Positions 25,780 through 38,249 of a DNA stretch of 64,000 bases are shown piece after piece. Within the stretch, counting starts at the first letter, position 1, and every line of letters begins with the position of its first letter. The DNA is from Galbula dea (taxonomy: Eukaryota; Chordata; Aves; Piciformes; Galbulidae), in contig VWZX01004666.1 in NCBI GenBank assembly GCA_013399015.1, positions 4,861,299 to 4,925,298 of the forward strand, in the 5' to 3' direction. Under the pieces are notes generated by a model. The model worked only from the letters and a program-made list of their open reading frames with translations, was not told the DNA's origin and made no database searches. Made by a program: the position numbers and the translations under genes.

Positions 25780-26130
25780 AATACATTTTATTCATTGCCA
25801 GGTCTGACTTATCGCAGCCTTGTTTTTAATGAGGTATAATAAGGGGAACATTTTGTAACAACACGGTTCCTCTATTTTATCCGACAAACAGCTGTGTCAT
25901 GGCCGTCGCTGGGAGAATGAATCATATCTCCCTGCCTGCATATGCTAACTCCCATGTAATTACCCTCGCATCTTAAATAAAGCAGGCCCTAAACCTGTCG
26001 CTCAGATTACAAGCAAACGGTGCAGACCTCGTAACTGGGGCCTCTATCATTACAATTAATTTATCACAGGAGTGGCTGAGATTAGAGACTAGAATTAAAA
26101 CACGGAGCAGGGAGGGTGCCACAGAACTGA
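25780..26130. promoter_or_regulatory. strong CNE-like block
   Basis: Contains CATTTTATTCATTGCC, TTTTTAATGAGGTATAATAAG, CTATTTTATCCGAC, GAATGAATCATATC, CATATGCTAACTCCC, CATGTAATTACCCTCGC, CGCTCAGATTACAAGC and CATTACAATTAATTTATC. It is repeat-free, rich in TAAT and TTTAT cores and keeps CpGs, all typical of vertebrate developmental enhancers. Confidence 0.47.
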
Positions 26131-26199
26131 CAGGGAGAGAGGGAGAGGAGCATTACTGCAGAGGCAAGGCAGGCTAATTCCTTAACTGGAGCAATCCTG

Positions 26200-29100
26200 G
26201 ATATTCTTTTCTTTCCTTTACATTATTAGCTCAGTAATTTTACTGAGGCTACAACAGGACATTTTCCTCCCTGAACTGTCAGGAAGTAGAAAGAGAAGGG
26301 AACTTTGCCCTGTATTAAACCCATTCAATAAACATGAATGTACAAAGGCCCCAGTCTGGGTGTGTGTATGTGTGTCCAGATATGCGCATACCTGCAATTT
26401 TATGGAAGACACGCATGCTGTGCTTGTACATGGATATGCCGGTGTCTATGTACATTACATGCACAGAGAACATGTAAGTGTGCAAGACTCTCTTCTTCAT
26501 TGCTACACAGAATTGTTTGAAACACAAAGTTTTGCCTTTTCAAAACTTCTCTGCTTTAAATACAACTTGTGCAGTAAAACAGCTCATTGCTTCTTGAAGC
26601 TGCCAACAGCGCCAATAGAACATAGGTTTGCTGTGGCACGTCTGCCACAGCATGTCTGCAGGACCATCCCAGCTCCCCATGCCCATGCTCACTATATGGG
26701 CTCACACATCCACATCGGGCTTCTAGCACGGCTCCTTCTTCTTCCTTGGAAGAAGGCAGAGGCAATCAAAGGTGCTGAAGAAAATTCAGATACAGGCCTT
26801 GCCTACAGAGAACCTTGGCAGCAACACAACTGCTTTCCCTGCAAGGCACATGTTTTACCAAGACCTGAGTACGGCTGCTCTACTGCGAAATCAGTGCACA
26901 GCTTGTTTCCCCCTCCAGGATACTCCTTTCAACCACTGAGCTGGAGCCTCATTGGGGATGCTGTGATGCCCAACACAGGTACCCAAACAAATGATTCAGA
27001 GAGCTGCCAGGAACCTCAAGCCAAGAGCCTCCCATCCCCACAGCCAGCCCTGCAGCCCACTGGCACAGGCACACACCACCGCATGCAGCAGCCTGCATCT
27101 TATGTGAGCTGTCCTCACTCCCTCCTTCTCAGGAGGACAGCCTGTCTTAGGGCCAAACTCTGAGCCACTTACACATGTTTACTGATATATAGTGGGATCA
27201 GGGAGGAAGGAAGGGGAAAAGCCTTTAAAAGCAGTCCTTTTAAGGCCATTTTGCATTAGAGCAGCAATTTTTCTTGATATGAAGACTCTTCGATGCTTCA
27301 GCTGTCAAGAGTCCCTCCTGGCAGCACATGATCTTTGGCATGAAAACCACTCCTTTTTAGCCATGGACTATTGCAGATTACTTGAAATATCTAGCAAAAC
27401 AGCAAACACAAAGAAAGCTGATGACTGACTTTATGCTCACATCAGACCCACACACTCCTGCACAAGGCTGCTCTCAGTGTCCTGCCTTTTTCCAGCAGCA
27501 CTTCCCCAGAAGGTCCCAGGCCCCACAATGCTTGCTCTACCTGTGGACAGGCATCTTCAAGCACAGGAGAATCATTTCATCCCAAGACATCAACTCCGCA
27601 GCTAGATGTACAGAGGAAAAGACTCTACGGATAGCAAAGGCCTCCTGGAGTCAGAAGGAGTAAGGTGATTCTCAATCAGCTGCATCCAAAATAGATCTAA
27701 CTGTAGGATCAGGGTCTAATTTAGCAAAATAATAAAGAAACATACTTGGAATAAGATCACATGTATTTAAAAAAAAAAATTCTGGGTTTTTTGGTTTTGC
27801 TTTAGAAACTTCTGTGATTGGTGCACTGGGAAGAAACATGAAAATATATTTTACTTTCTAGTATTGGGAATTTGGGCACTTTTATCAGTCTGCATATTGA
27901 AAACAGCTTTCCCGTCCTTGCTTTTGCTTCCAATCACTCTGCAGCACCTTATCTTTCAGAGTTTTGTGCAAAAGCTGAATACTGCAATGCCTGAGCTCCA
28001 AGATGAACAGACGAAAGCAAACTAGGAAACTTGTTTTTTAGAAGATCAGTGTACATATTTATTTCAAATTACTCTTTGTTTGTTGGGGCTTTTACCTTTG
28101 GAGGTTTTGTAAACATTGTTTCTTACCAAAAACTGAACCTGAGACCAAATGTGATAGACACTTTATCGAAAAGCCAAATCACTTAAATCATAGCATGTTG
28201 GTCTGTCACCAGCATGCTCCAGCCAGTAGGAAGGCTATAATTTTATGGGCACCAGAGCCGTCCATTGTGGGCAGAAGTGACCTGTGGTCCTTCCAGCCCA
28301 GTGTGGTGTCTTCAGCAAAGGCCAGACCAGATGCTTCTGCGAAAGATCAAAAGAAAGAAGACAAAAGGAAGACACCACTGTAAACAGTTACAGGGTAGCC
28401 TCAATTGAAGGGAAGTTTCCTGCCCAAAAGCCAGCCACTGGCATATGCTCTGTTCTCATGGCAGAAGGCATTCAGCAACATCTTAGAGGATTAAGCCCTC
28501 ACACTCCACTCTCCAGTATCAATGGGACTGGAATGCTGGAATCTTTTTTTAATTATTATTTAAGAGTGCAGCCTTTTGCTTCTCTTTTCTACCTGCTAGT
28601 GCTTGTTTTTATGATGTGTTTGCTAGCCAGGTCCTGGAAATACAGGACTGAAACCCTCTGCTTCCTACTGAGTGAGCCAGCATGTCCAGTTTAACACATA
28701 TAATATCTCAAAGCACATCCTGCCCATCCTACCAGGATTTCTTTCTTCCCTGAAGGTCCACTGTGGGACGTAGCCTGCCAGCAGCGACAGATCAATGGAT
28801 GGTACTGCATGCTCCCTTTCCTGCAGCACCAGCTCGGCTGCTGCTGAGCAGGGATGGGGGGATGCAGCCCTGAAGGCAGGCAGTGAACATGCCACTTATT
28901 ATTTTCTGCTCACAATTGGCAGTTTCCTCCACCCACCCAAACAGACCCTGCAATGTTTTTTAAAATGCAGTCAGCAGCTGGAAACTAAGGCAACTTCTGT
29001 CTCCTATTGAAAGTCTCTCACCAAAGCCACAGCCTTCCCTGGACCACCCTGGGTCATGTAAATTCAGCAGATTATCCATCCCTAACTCCCCTCATCTATC

Positions 29101-31759
29101 ACCCGCCCCTGTTATCGATCTGGTCCTCTGAGTAAGTGGGGCCTGGGCTGTCCGTTGCTGAGTCCTGCAAATCTGGCCAGACGCCTGGGAGAGCAAGGAG
29201 GACAGGTTCAATAATGCCGGGTTACTGCCACCACACAGCCTGAGCCAAGCTGATCTATGGGCTCAGCAAAGGGAGGATTCAAAAGCAGAACAAGACTTGG
29301 CCATAATGCCAAAGGACTCAATCTAATCCCATGACACTCAGCTTTAAAGACAATATTGCCAGCTGCTAGCCAAGGCTTGGAAGTCACTTCCACTGCCCAG
29401 TGGAACAGATTAAATGCCTTCTTTCCATTCATAAGATACCAACAGCACCTAAGCTAACCATCTCCTCCTCCATTTTGCAGATGAAGGCTGGGAAGTGCCC
29501 ATCTCCGATGCCCTATTCAAGATCTTTGCCAGAATCACATAAAATCCCAAGACTCAGGACTGTAAAGCTCCCCCATTTCAAAACCCGCCAACTCACAGCT
29601 GAGCTAAATTCCCCTCTCGGTTTCACCCAGGCAAGCCCCACAACAGTGGTCCAGCTGCAAAGCACAGCAGAATACAGCCCTCCACCTAGGGTCAAAGCCT
29701 TAAATGTTACACACACACCACCTGCACTGCCAATCTTTATTTTCATTAAGAATAACTTTCTGTGCTTTAGTTTATAAATAAAACTGAAAGATGAACCAAG
29801 TATAATCAAACCAGTGGTGTGTTCCTCCCCCTGTAAATATCTTGCTATCACCACACAGAGAGGTCTGCCATAGTAACTCACCCCAGCAAGGTGCTAATTC
29901 TGGGAGCTGGAGATAACCATTGAAATGGGAATACTGTTAACAATTTCACTGCTGATCTTTCAGCAAATATATATATCTACAATGTTTATTCATAATCTCA
30001 AACTGCTCTCCACATGTCCCAAAGAGGTGACAAAAACCTTACGTGTCTGTCCAGCTGCCAAAACCTCCTGCTTCTACAATGCAGTTGTGTATTGTTAATA
30101 TGAAAATCTTTGGCCTATTGATCACTCAAAATATGAGAGTGACAAAAATGCATTGAATTTAACATAAAAATAAACAACTCATGGCTGCTATATTGACTGT
30201 ATTATTCATACTATGTTTTAATTCATTCACCTTTCACACAGCAGCAGCAGATTTTCACTATCTGTGTCAGAGCACTTCCAAGGCCCAGGCCTGAGAGCTC
30301 TTGCTTGTTGAAATGAATTGGATCTCCACTCCAATGCTACCAGATCAAAGTCATGGTTGGAGAATACCACCCTGCATGGTGCAAAAACTTGAAGCAACAT
30401 GTGGAGGTGCTTCGTTCTGGACACTAACCATTGTTACAGGACATGACCAAGCTTACCTTGGTTTCAAAGTGTGAAACAGTGAGGAAGATATTCCATCCTT
30501 TGAAAGATAATGAACAGCCTCACAGGCCTAAGACTGACTAACCTAACTCTAGCCCTACACCAAGGGGTTGGCTAGGCATTTTCAACACGCTCAAGGGACT
30601 TTTATCTCAGCCTGGTCCATACCACAACTAAGCAGCACACACCAGATCATCTTTCTCCCTGCTAGTCCCACAGACCAAAAGTTTTGCACACATTAAGGGT
30701 CCCAAAACTTGCCTGCGGATGAGGTGAACACAGAAAACTCGGCACCATCTCCAGTCCTTCTCAAGGCACTGGAACAGCAGGGCCCTGGGGAAGAAAGGCC
30801 TGATTTTAAATGGAAAGATACGGTTAGGACCTCACCCCATGTCACATCAAGCACCACTAAAACCAAAACAAACCAGGCAGCCCCATAAGTCGTAAGAATT
30901 AAAGGCACGATTCCCCCTTTCTAACGATGCTTTTACAGAAACGGTTCCACTGTAAAACTTTATGATTTGAATCTTTATAGCTGCCAGCAGAGCACATGTT
31001 CACTGCCTTAAATTATAACTTAATCTCAACAGAATTTGTGCTTTTCAGCTTTCTGTGGATGGAGTGAAAGATGAGAGGCAGAATTTTGTGCCTGTTACCC
31101 ACCTGCCTCCTTGAACCACGACCTCCAGAGGTACTGTGTGCTGAAGTACAACCACAAGCCCTCAGACTAGCTGCCATCTGGAAATGCTCTGCAGCACAGG
31201 TACTTAAGTAGGACCTTACAGCACAGGGATAGAGGTGCCTATGGGGCACCGTTACAATGCTGTTTATCACCGTGATTGCTAAAACACTAAAATGGAGGAG
31301 TGCAGATATCAATAAAAGAAGTAAAGGGGTCAGTGGAGATAAGACAGCAGCATACTAGCCACATTTTGAGGGGCCAACACATCCTCCTTGGCAGGATCAC
31401 ACACGTCCACTGATAGTATTAAGTACCTGGGACAGCAAGGAACCTTTCACTCATTCAAAGAGCAGAAAAGGACCAAATCTGCAACTGCTGCTATCATAGG
31501 TTCAGTGTATAGCAGTCCCCCAAAATACCACACCTTCCAGTGGATGGAAGTACATGTCTGTCTACCAATACATTTGTTCTCTGTAGCAGAAGTCATGCTG
31601 GAAAGGCCATACTTAGGCTGCAAGAAAGCAGGACATCCTCCTGTGGTCTCTGACTTGCTTTCCCTGCACAAACACCTTGTTCAGAAGAATCACACTAATT
31701 ATTTCTGTCTTTTCTAAAACCTTGCTGCTATAAAGCAGTGTGCACATGTGAGTTTCAAG
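26200..31759. other. intronic sequence, mostly unremarkable
   Basis: Includes a 267-codon open frame at 26360-27163 that resembles no protein. A (TG)n-like stretch lies at 26358-26375, and TATATATA near 29966. No exon or repeat family is supported. Confidence 0.5.
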
Positions 31760-31905
31760 CACAGAATCACAGAATCATAGAAACGTCAGAGTTGGAAGGG
31801 GCATTAAAGATCATCCAGTTCCAACCCCCCTGACACCATCCACTAGATCAGGTTGCCCAGGGTCCCATCAAGCCTTGTCTTGAAAGCTTCCAGGGGTGAG
31901 GCTAT
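31760..31905 (-). mobile_element. CR1 LINE, 3' end fragment
   Basis: On the plus strand it starts with the complement of the CR1 3' tail (ACAGAATCACAGAATCATAG), then GTTGGAAGGG, then ATCATCCAGTTCCAACCCCC, then CACTAGATCAGGTTGCCCAG and CTTCCAGGGG. This order is diagnostic of the avian CR1 3' untranslated region in reverse orientation. It is 5'-truncated, as most CR1 copies are, and about 145 bases long. Confidence 0.93.
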
Positions 31906-32339
31906 GTCATGCAACACTAGAAGAAGCCCATGCCTTGCGCCTATGTTTGCACATAACAAGATGGTAGCAGAGGAAAATACTAAAAGGAAGCTGCCAGACA
32001 TCTGTAAGTTTGGTGGTATATTGGGAAGATTTTTCTCAATTCCTTCACATCTTCAGCAACAAGGCAGAAAAGACCAGACAATCAATACAACAGTAAAATC
32101 CGTAACCCAAGTAACCTTTAAACACAACGTAATACTAAAATAAAACAAACTACACAAACTCCCAGTTAGGTCTGAAATCATGCTGGGTCAGTAAAAGAAA
32201 ACAGAGACAAAAGGCTTCAGCATACTGCCTTACCGAGCTCTGGTGTCCTCTCTGCTGGGTCCTAGGTACCTATAAACAGGTGATCCTCTTTGGGCCACAC
32301 ACCATAGCTTTGGTTTTATGAGTGCTCTGGACAGGTGAC

Positions 32340-32575
32340 TGTGGTGGGTTTAAGGGCTCCTCCCAGCCCCCCCCCACACAGCAGGTAAAGGAGAGACTGG
32401 ATTGGAAGTTAAAAACTAAAAACTGCTTTAATAATAATAACAGATATAAAGGAAACAAAATATAAACAGGTATAGGACCCAAGATACTGAACCGTCCCGA
32501 TGCCAGCTCCCAGTGGAATCAGCGCAAGCAGTCCAAAGCAGTGAGATAGCACCCGCNCTCCTAGATGGCTGGGGC
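32340..32575. mobile_element. LTR-like remnant of an avian endogenous retroelement, contains an N
   Basis: It starts TGTGGTGGGTTTAAGGGCTC, the usual beginning of a class of avian LTRs. A pyrimidine- and C-rich run follows, then an AT-rich middle (GCTTTAATAATAATAACAG), then mixed sequence to about 32575. No coding part, primer-binding site or partner LTR is seen, so it would be a solo or truncated LTR. One base at 32557 is N. Both boundaries and the family are uncertain. Confidence 0.42.
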
Positions 32576-34355
32576 CACCATATTTGAGCAACTCCTAGAC
32601 TTGAAAAAAATTTAAGGCCATCTCTTTAGCTGCATGCCTGACTTCTAATCTCTGCACAATTTGTTCACACTTTTCCCATTTGCATCTTCTTTCCTTTTCT
32701 TCTCTGCCTTACCTGCACTTGGCACATCTTCCTCCCACTCAATCTGCAATGCCCACCTAACATGATATCCTCAAATGACGGTGTTTTTCTTTTCCACCCT
32801 CCTAAGGAAAGATTGATCATCATCACCATCTTCATTTTAGGTAGGCTATAGCTGAAATAGGCATCAATAAGAAGAAATAAGAAACTGTACAGCCCTCCAT
32901 TCTCTGCAGGACTATGAAGAATTTACAGATAAACTTGGTGTGCCTTTTAATTTCTTTTTCCCTTAATCTAATCTCATTTTTCTAGAGGAGGGGGATGCAG
33001 AGCTCCTGCAGGCAGGACAAGAGAATGCTCTTCAGGAGCTGAAGTTTCCCAGTTCAAACTGGACCTCTACTACCTGGTAGATCTCACCTTTCACATAGCC
33101 ACATGTGACTAAGAGCTTTGCTTTGATGCTTTCTCCTCTGGTTCTTTTAGGCTGCAGTCCAGTAACTTTCCTTCTTTAAAGGAAGGCCAAGGCGATTTTG
33201 TTTCCTGACTTTTGAAGAGCTTTTCCTCTTATTTCTTTGATCTGTGTAGTGAATTTGCTCTCCCAGAAGAGCAAGATGAGTGTGTCTTCTTGCAGCCTGG
33301 TTCCAGACAGCCAGGATTTGATTCATTGATTCATTTATTTTTATTTGGCTTTTGTGTTTGGCAACATGAAGAGCAAGGGTCTTTCTTCAGATCCAGGAGA
33401 AGAAAGGTGTTTCCCTGAACCTGGCTGAGTCTGTGCTTCCCAGACTGTGGGCTGATTGCCAGGCCACCTCTGAAGGTATTTCCACTGTCTTTTCAGGGAT
33501 GCAGGGAAAGCAGCTCACCCCTCCCTCCTGCTCCATCTTGAGACTGGACATCTAAACAGAGTGTGCTGATAAGATATCTATGTCCTCCAGAGAATTCCCA
33601 GCAGGCAGGGCTTCAATTTCCATCCTGTTTTCTGGCAGGCTCTGGGACCGGCATCTGCTGACCACTCATGTTCCATGTTGACCTGGCCACCAGAGAAGGT
33701 ATGAAGAGGAGTAAAAGAGGGGCCTTAGCCTCTCTGGGGATAGAGAGGAGGCTGTAATAGACCAGGCACTGCACAAAATCGCCCTATTGAAGGATGAATT
33801 AAAGCCCTTTGAGGGTCTTTATCTCAGTGACAGCCCTTCTGGGACTCCAGCACTAGTCTGAATGCTTTTTCTGAACAGCTATGCATGGTGAACCCTACAG
33901 CAAACCTCTCCTACACCTACTGGCACCTTTCCATCCCAAGAGGAGGAGACAGAGATCCTGATATGCCCTGATCAGTTCCCGGTTGGAGTTTTAGAAGACC
34001 TGTCCTAGATAGGAATCAAAAAGGTTGGGAAAAATAATCATTTAGAAAAAGTGCTCTCAAAGGATGAGACTGAGAAGGACAGAGTCAGTTCAACTGGTCA
34101 GAGGTCTCCTCCAAAGAGGTCACTGGCAGAGCATCCTCAACTGTATGCCAAGACACCATTCCTGATGTTGCCAAGTGCTCGAGCCAGTATGGGACAATTC
34201 CTGCTCCTGAGCTGCTGATGAGGCAGCAGATCAGGAGTCCTGCTTGCAGCCTAGCCAGTGGCTTGAACTTATCATTGGGAATCAGCTCATGCCTGCAGTG
34301 AGATTAAGAGCAAAACTAATGTTTGTGTGGGTGTTACTGAAGTTTTCAAGCATGG

Positions 34356-34395
34356 GATAAGAAGAGTAAAATAAGATAAGATAAGAAAAGATAAG
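34356..34395 (+). promoter_or_regulatory. cluster of four GATAAG motifs
   Basis: GATAAG occurs at 34356, 34375, 34380 and 34390, all on the plus strand. It could be a simple pentamer expansion, (AAGAT)n, or a GATA-factor site cluster; nothing else in the sequence decides between them. Confidence 0.35.
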
Positions 34396-35701
34396 AGCCC
34401 TTTGCTCCCAGCCCTGAGACAGGCAGCAATGCTGTATATTCAATAAATAACTGGAGTATTTACTCAAATGAATGACTCTGAGCCTGTTCCAATGAGTTAA
34501 TTTAGTGCTAACTGACTGGATGAAAATGAAAAGGTCTCATTTTACATTAAGAATGATCACCTGACAGTTTTACTGAATATATTATGACAGGATTTATATG
34601 GCTATATAATTTTAGGGTATGTTTGGAAGATTATTATCCTGATTTAAATAAACATGATCTCAAGAAAATCAACACAGAGTCAGGAACTCTTCATACAAGA
34701 AAAAAGGCAAGAAACTGGCTCAAAAGTGAACCTTAATTATTTTGTCTTGTGCCTTCCACCAGCTGCTGCTTTGTAAAGAGCAGATCTCAGAGCTCATAGT
34801 TAAGTGGCAAGAATCTCAAAAAAGTCCTCAATTCTGATAACTTGAGCATCACTAATATCTTTGCACCAAGAAAGGAACAGAAGGGGAACCCAGAAGATTG
34901 TGTGGGCTCAAGGGGAGAGAACGTGAACGGAGGAAGGAAGAAGAGGCTCGGCTGTCAAAAATGCCGCTTAAAAATGTGTTGCTTAAAGGACCTTTTGCAA
35001 GGAAAAAGGAAAAAAGTGAAAAATCAAAAGCAAATATTTTGTTACTTTGGTAAAGACATTGCTTTCATGCATCCTATTTCCAGGAAATGCTCCCATTCTC
35101 CAAACAGAGATGGGGCACAAAGGAGACTTTTGGTCACTTTTGTCTCTTGTGCTCAGGGGCAGCTGGCAGGCTGTGGGTTTCTGGTTCACACAAGAGCAGC
35201 CCTGAAACGAAGCTAAAATATGCCCCATTGCACATAACCCATGGGATGGTGAAAAGGCTACCCGACGCAGCAAGGTCCTGTCGTGTTCCCAGTAGGTCTG
35301 CCATACACTGGTTTCAGTGCAAAGCCCTGTGGCCAAATCTGTGCTGGTGGAGCACCAGAGCTACTTTCCATAAGGCTGTGCCCATGTCCTTTCCAGCTTC
35401 CACAGGCTGTGATGGCTTGCATGAAGGCGCCTTAGTGCAATTAAGTGTCTAGGAATCAACCAGTTGCCTCTTTCAGCCTCCCCTGGTCCTGACTCCCCTT
35501 CCTTCTCATCCTGTGTCTCTAAGTGCAATGTGTACAAGAAAACCCCTTTCTAGGCTTGCTCTTTTCCAGACTGCCTGGTGAGATTATCTTTCCTGTCATT
35601 TTGAAGCTTGTATAAGGGTATGTCTTATGCCACTCAAGCTAAATCTCACTCAAGGCACCTTGTCTATCTAAATTGTTTTGAGGACCAAGGCATTAATTTA
35701 T

Positions 35702-35725
35702 TGATAATTTTATTTATTTATTTAG
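35702..35725 (+). repeat. (TTTA)n short tandem repeat
   Basis: About five TTTA units followed by an A-rich run. Confidence 0.85.
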
Positions 35726-36872
35726 TAAAAAAAAAATTTTAAAAACCCTTCTAAATTAAGTATAAGAAGTAGGTAATAAAGACACTGCAGTCAAGTAGCA
35801 ATATCCTGTGGAACAGAAAAGTGCCAAACAGAAATGATCTTAAATATCCTGAAAATTGCACTTTCTGGTCTCAGACCACACAAAGAGAAGGCAACTTACT
35901 TGGTCAGGCACAGTCTTCCTGGGAGGTAACAGTCACTTAGATATTACAGTGATGATAGGCAGCCTAGACATACCCAAGACAGGTAGATCGATTATTCCTG
36001 TAGCAGTAACCTTGGGGCAATATTTGTCTGTCATAACCCCAAAGCAGATCAACTAACATTTAGGAACTAATCTGATGCCTAGTCCAGTCAGTGCAAATTT
36101 TTTCCCTTTATTTACTTCCATGGCTGCTGGATCAGACCTTTTGGGACCGCAAAATATCACACAGGCTCCTTTTGCCACTGGAAGATCTATAAATGTGCAA
36201 AGAGCAGAAGTCAGAAAGAGACAGGTGGAATTCGGTCTTGGGTTTATTGAGTAACAGAAACATCACCCAGAGCTGGAGGGTGTCCGTGCCCAGAGTGGGG
36301 GTCAGCGGCACACACAAGTCCCTTCATTCACTTGCTTTATGCTTGGTAAGGAACACACCTAGGATCAAGTCAGGTATAGGGACACATCTCCACCTCCACG
36401 CTGGGAAACTGGTGGCAGTCACACAGGGCACAAGGGTCACATACAGCATCACTGCCCCACACCTATAAGCAAGGATTTCTTGCGAAGAGCAACATGATGA
36501 GGCCAAAGTCTGTATGCATCCCTACAGTATGGATCCAAGTGGCAGAGCTGAATTTCTGGGGTTTACTCTGGATTTTAAGTGGTTGTTAAAAAAAAGGCTC
36601 ATCAGAGAGGAGACTGTGTGCTTTAAAGTGCGGCAGCAGGCTCTGAGAGTTCACTTATTTTTGAGTGAAGATGGATACCTCAAGAGGTTCTCCTCACCAG
36701 TAAATAATTCATAAAAAACAAACAAGTCCAGGCCTTGAATTAGAACAAAATATTTCTTTAGAAATGTGAAGTGATTAAGCACAGAAGGTGCAGGAGATGA
36801 CAGCTGGTGTCTGCAGCTCTAGATGAGTCACCTTCACTTGCCAAGGCCCCTCTCTCCCGGAAGTGCTGCTGC

Positions 36873-36897
36873 TTTTTTTTTTTTTTCCCTTTTTTTT
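36873..36897 (+). repeat. poly-T tract split by CCC
   Basis: Fourteen T, CCC, then eight T; the last part is the start of the dispersed repeat copy 1. Confidence 0.9.
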
Positions 36898-36955
36898 AAC
36901 CCTTTGAGATTCCCAGGAATGATTTGTCACCAGGGTTATTAGCATTTCTCCCTTG
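36888..36955 (+). repeat. copy 1 of an unrecognised short dispersed repeat
   Basis: The core CCC-T8-AAC-CC-TTTGAGATTCCCAG-GAAT matches 39014-39050 with three mismatches over about 35 bases. Further along both copies share AGCATTTC, with a 6-base length difference between. It lies at the start of a CNE-like block and is not a CR1 motif I know. Confidence 0.5.
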
Positions 36956-37300
36956 ATATCGACAGCTTGTCTTTCCTCCTTCTAACCAGTGAGTGATTTC
37001 TTCACACGCTCGCCAAATATAGCCAAATCACCATGGTAAACGTATCGACAGAATCATATTAACAGCTGCTGAACATTTACAGGGCTGTAAGTTATACAAA
37101 AAAAGAAGGAAGGAAAACACACATGGAAATAAACCAACTCTGATCAGCAGTGACAAGCATTTATTTAGGAGTCACTTGATGGAAATATTCTTTATGCTTT
37201 AATTGCTAATTACAGGCTCCTGCAGAAAGGTGGCTTTGGACAAAATTATCTCTTTAAACTGGAGCACTCAGCCAGCATTGAGCACACCCTACCTGGATGT
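36956..37300. promoter_or_regulatory. CNE-like block
   Basis: Starts CCTTGATATCGACAGC and includes CTCGCCAAATATAGCC (CArG-like), CATGGTAAACGTATCG, CATATTAACAGCTGCTG (E-box CAGCTG), GCATTTATTTAGG, TTTATGCTTTAATTGCTAATTACAGG and CAAAATTATCTC. It is AT-rich and repeat-free with several homeodomain cores. Confidence 0.43.
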
Positions 37301-37586
37301 ACCTCAAGGAAGCAGGAGAAGGAGGATTTAATTTTAAAACACTGTGCTTGTTTAAATCAAGCCTGAAGTTTGCAAGACAAATTTACACCTCTCTTGACTT
37401 ACCAAGCAAGGACTTTCTCAGTTTAAAGTCTAGATAAGAGCTGAAAACACACCCATGTAGAGAAAGGGAGGCCTCTTCAAAATCCATTTGCTGGAGATGC
37501 CTAAGCCCTGGTCCTCCTCTCCCAGCTGGACACTGTGGGGCTGGTTTTCACCATCCATGCGCTTACCAGTCACCCTTGATCTAAAA

Positions 37587-37665
37587 CAGTGCTTCTCTGA
37601 GTGTGGGTCATGACCTACAGGGGGTCACAAAAAGGCTCAAAGGGGCCACTAGGTACTGGGGAGCA
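37587..37665 (+). mobile_element. possible hAT (Charlie-type) DNA transposon end
   Basis: CAGTGCTTCTCTGAGTGTGG followed by GTCATGACCTACAGGGGGTC and ACAAAAA resembles the terminal inverted repeat and subterminal GGGTCATGACC region of Charlie-like hAT elements. Only one end is visible, and CR1 sequence begins about 40 bases further on. The match is from memory and short. Confidence 0.42.
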
Positions 37666-37704
37666 GCCAGCAGCATCCTCACTCCTCTGCTTGCAGCTGC
37701 TTGG

Positions 37705-38246
37705 AGCCCTGGACAGAGCATGGGAAGATGGTGCAATGCCTGACCAATCTGGTAGCCTTCTATGATGGAGTGACTGCAACAGTTGATGAGGGAAGACCGA
37801 CTGATGTCATCTACCTGGACTTCTGTAAGGCATTCAATATGGTTCCTCATGACATGTTTATCTCCAAACTGGAGAGATATGGATTTGATGGGTGGACTAT
37901 TTGATGGATAAGAAATTGGCTGGATGAACGCAGGCAGATAGTTGTGATCAATGGCACTTTGTCTAGGTGGATACCACTAATGAGTGGCTCTGTCTTGGGA
38001 CCAGTACTCTCCAATGTCTTCAGTGACCTGGACTGGGGTACTGAGTGCACCCTCAGCAAGTCTGCAGATGACAAGAAGCTGAGTGGTGTGCTTGATACAC
38101 CAGAAGGGTGGGATGAGATCCAGAGGGAACTGGACAAACTTGAAAAGCGGGCCCAAGTGAATCAGATGAAGTTTAATAAGTCCCAGTGCAAGGTTGGAAC
38201 TAGATGATCTTTGAGGTCTCTTCCAACCTGGGCCATTCTATGATGA
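37705..38246 (+). mobile_element. CR1 LINE fragment: reverse-transcriptase segment fused to 3' tail by internal deletion
   Basis: Translation in one frame gives CR1 reverse-transcriptase motifs: LTNLVAFYDGV, DVIYLDFCKAFNMVPH, KLERYGFDGWT, then after a TGA stop WIRNWLDERRQ, VLGPVLSNVFSDLD, CTLSKSADDKKLSG and KFNKSQCKV. The catalytic FADD motif has become SADD and the PQG of GVPQGSVLGP is missing, so the copy is dead. After KFNKSQCKV it jumps directly to the CR1 3' untranslated tail (GGAACTAGATGATCTTTGAG, then CATTCTATGATGA), skipping the rest of ORF2. The jump is a deletion at about 38190-38200. Confidence 0.93.
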
Positions 38247-38249
38247 CAC

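Larger units (their letters stand above)
32600..36870. other. intronic sequence, mostly unremarkable
   Basis: Ordinary sequence apart from the GATAAG cluster and the (TTTA)n tract listed separately. Confidence 0.5.

Noticed and set aside
26360..27163. 267-codon plus-strand open frame, the longest in the window
   Set aside because: Cys/His/Ser-rich composition without recognisable domain, splice context or periodicity; consistent with a chance frame in intron.
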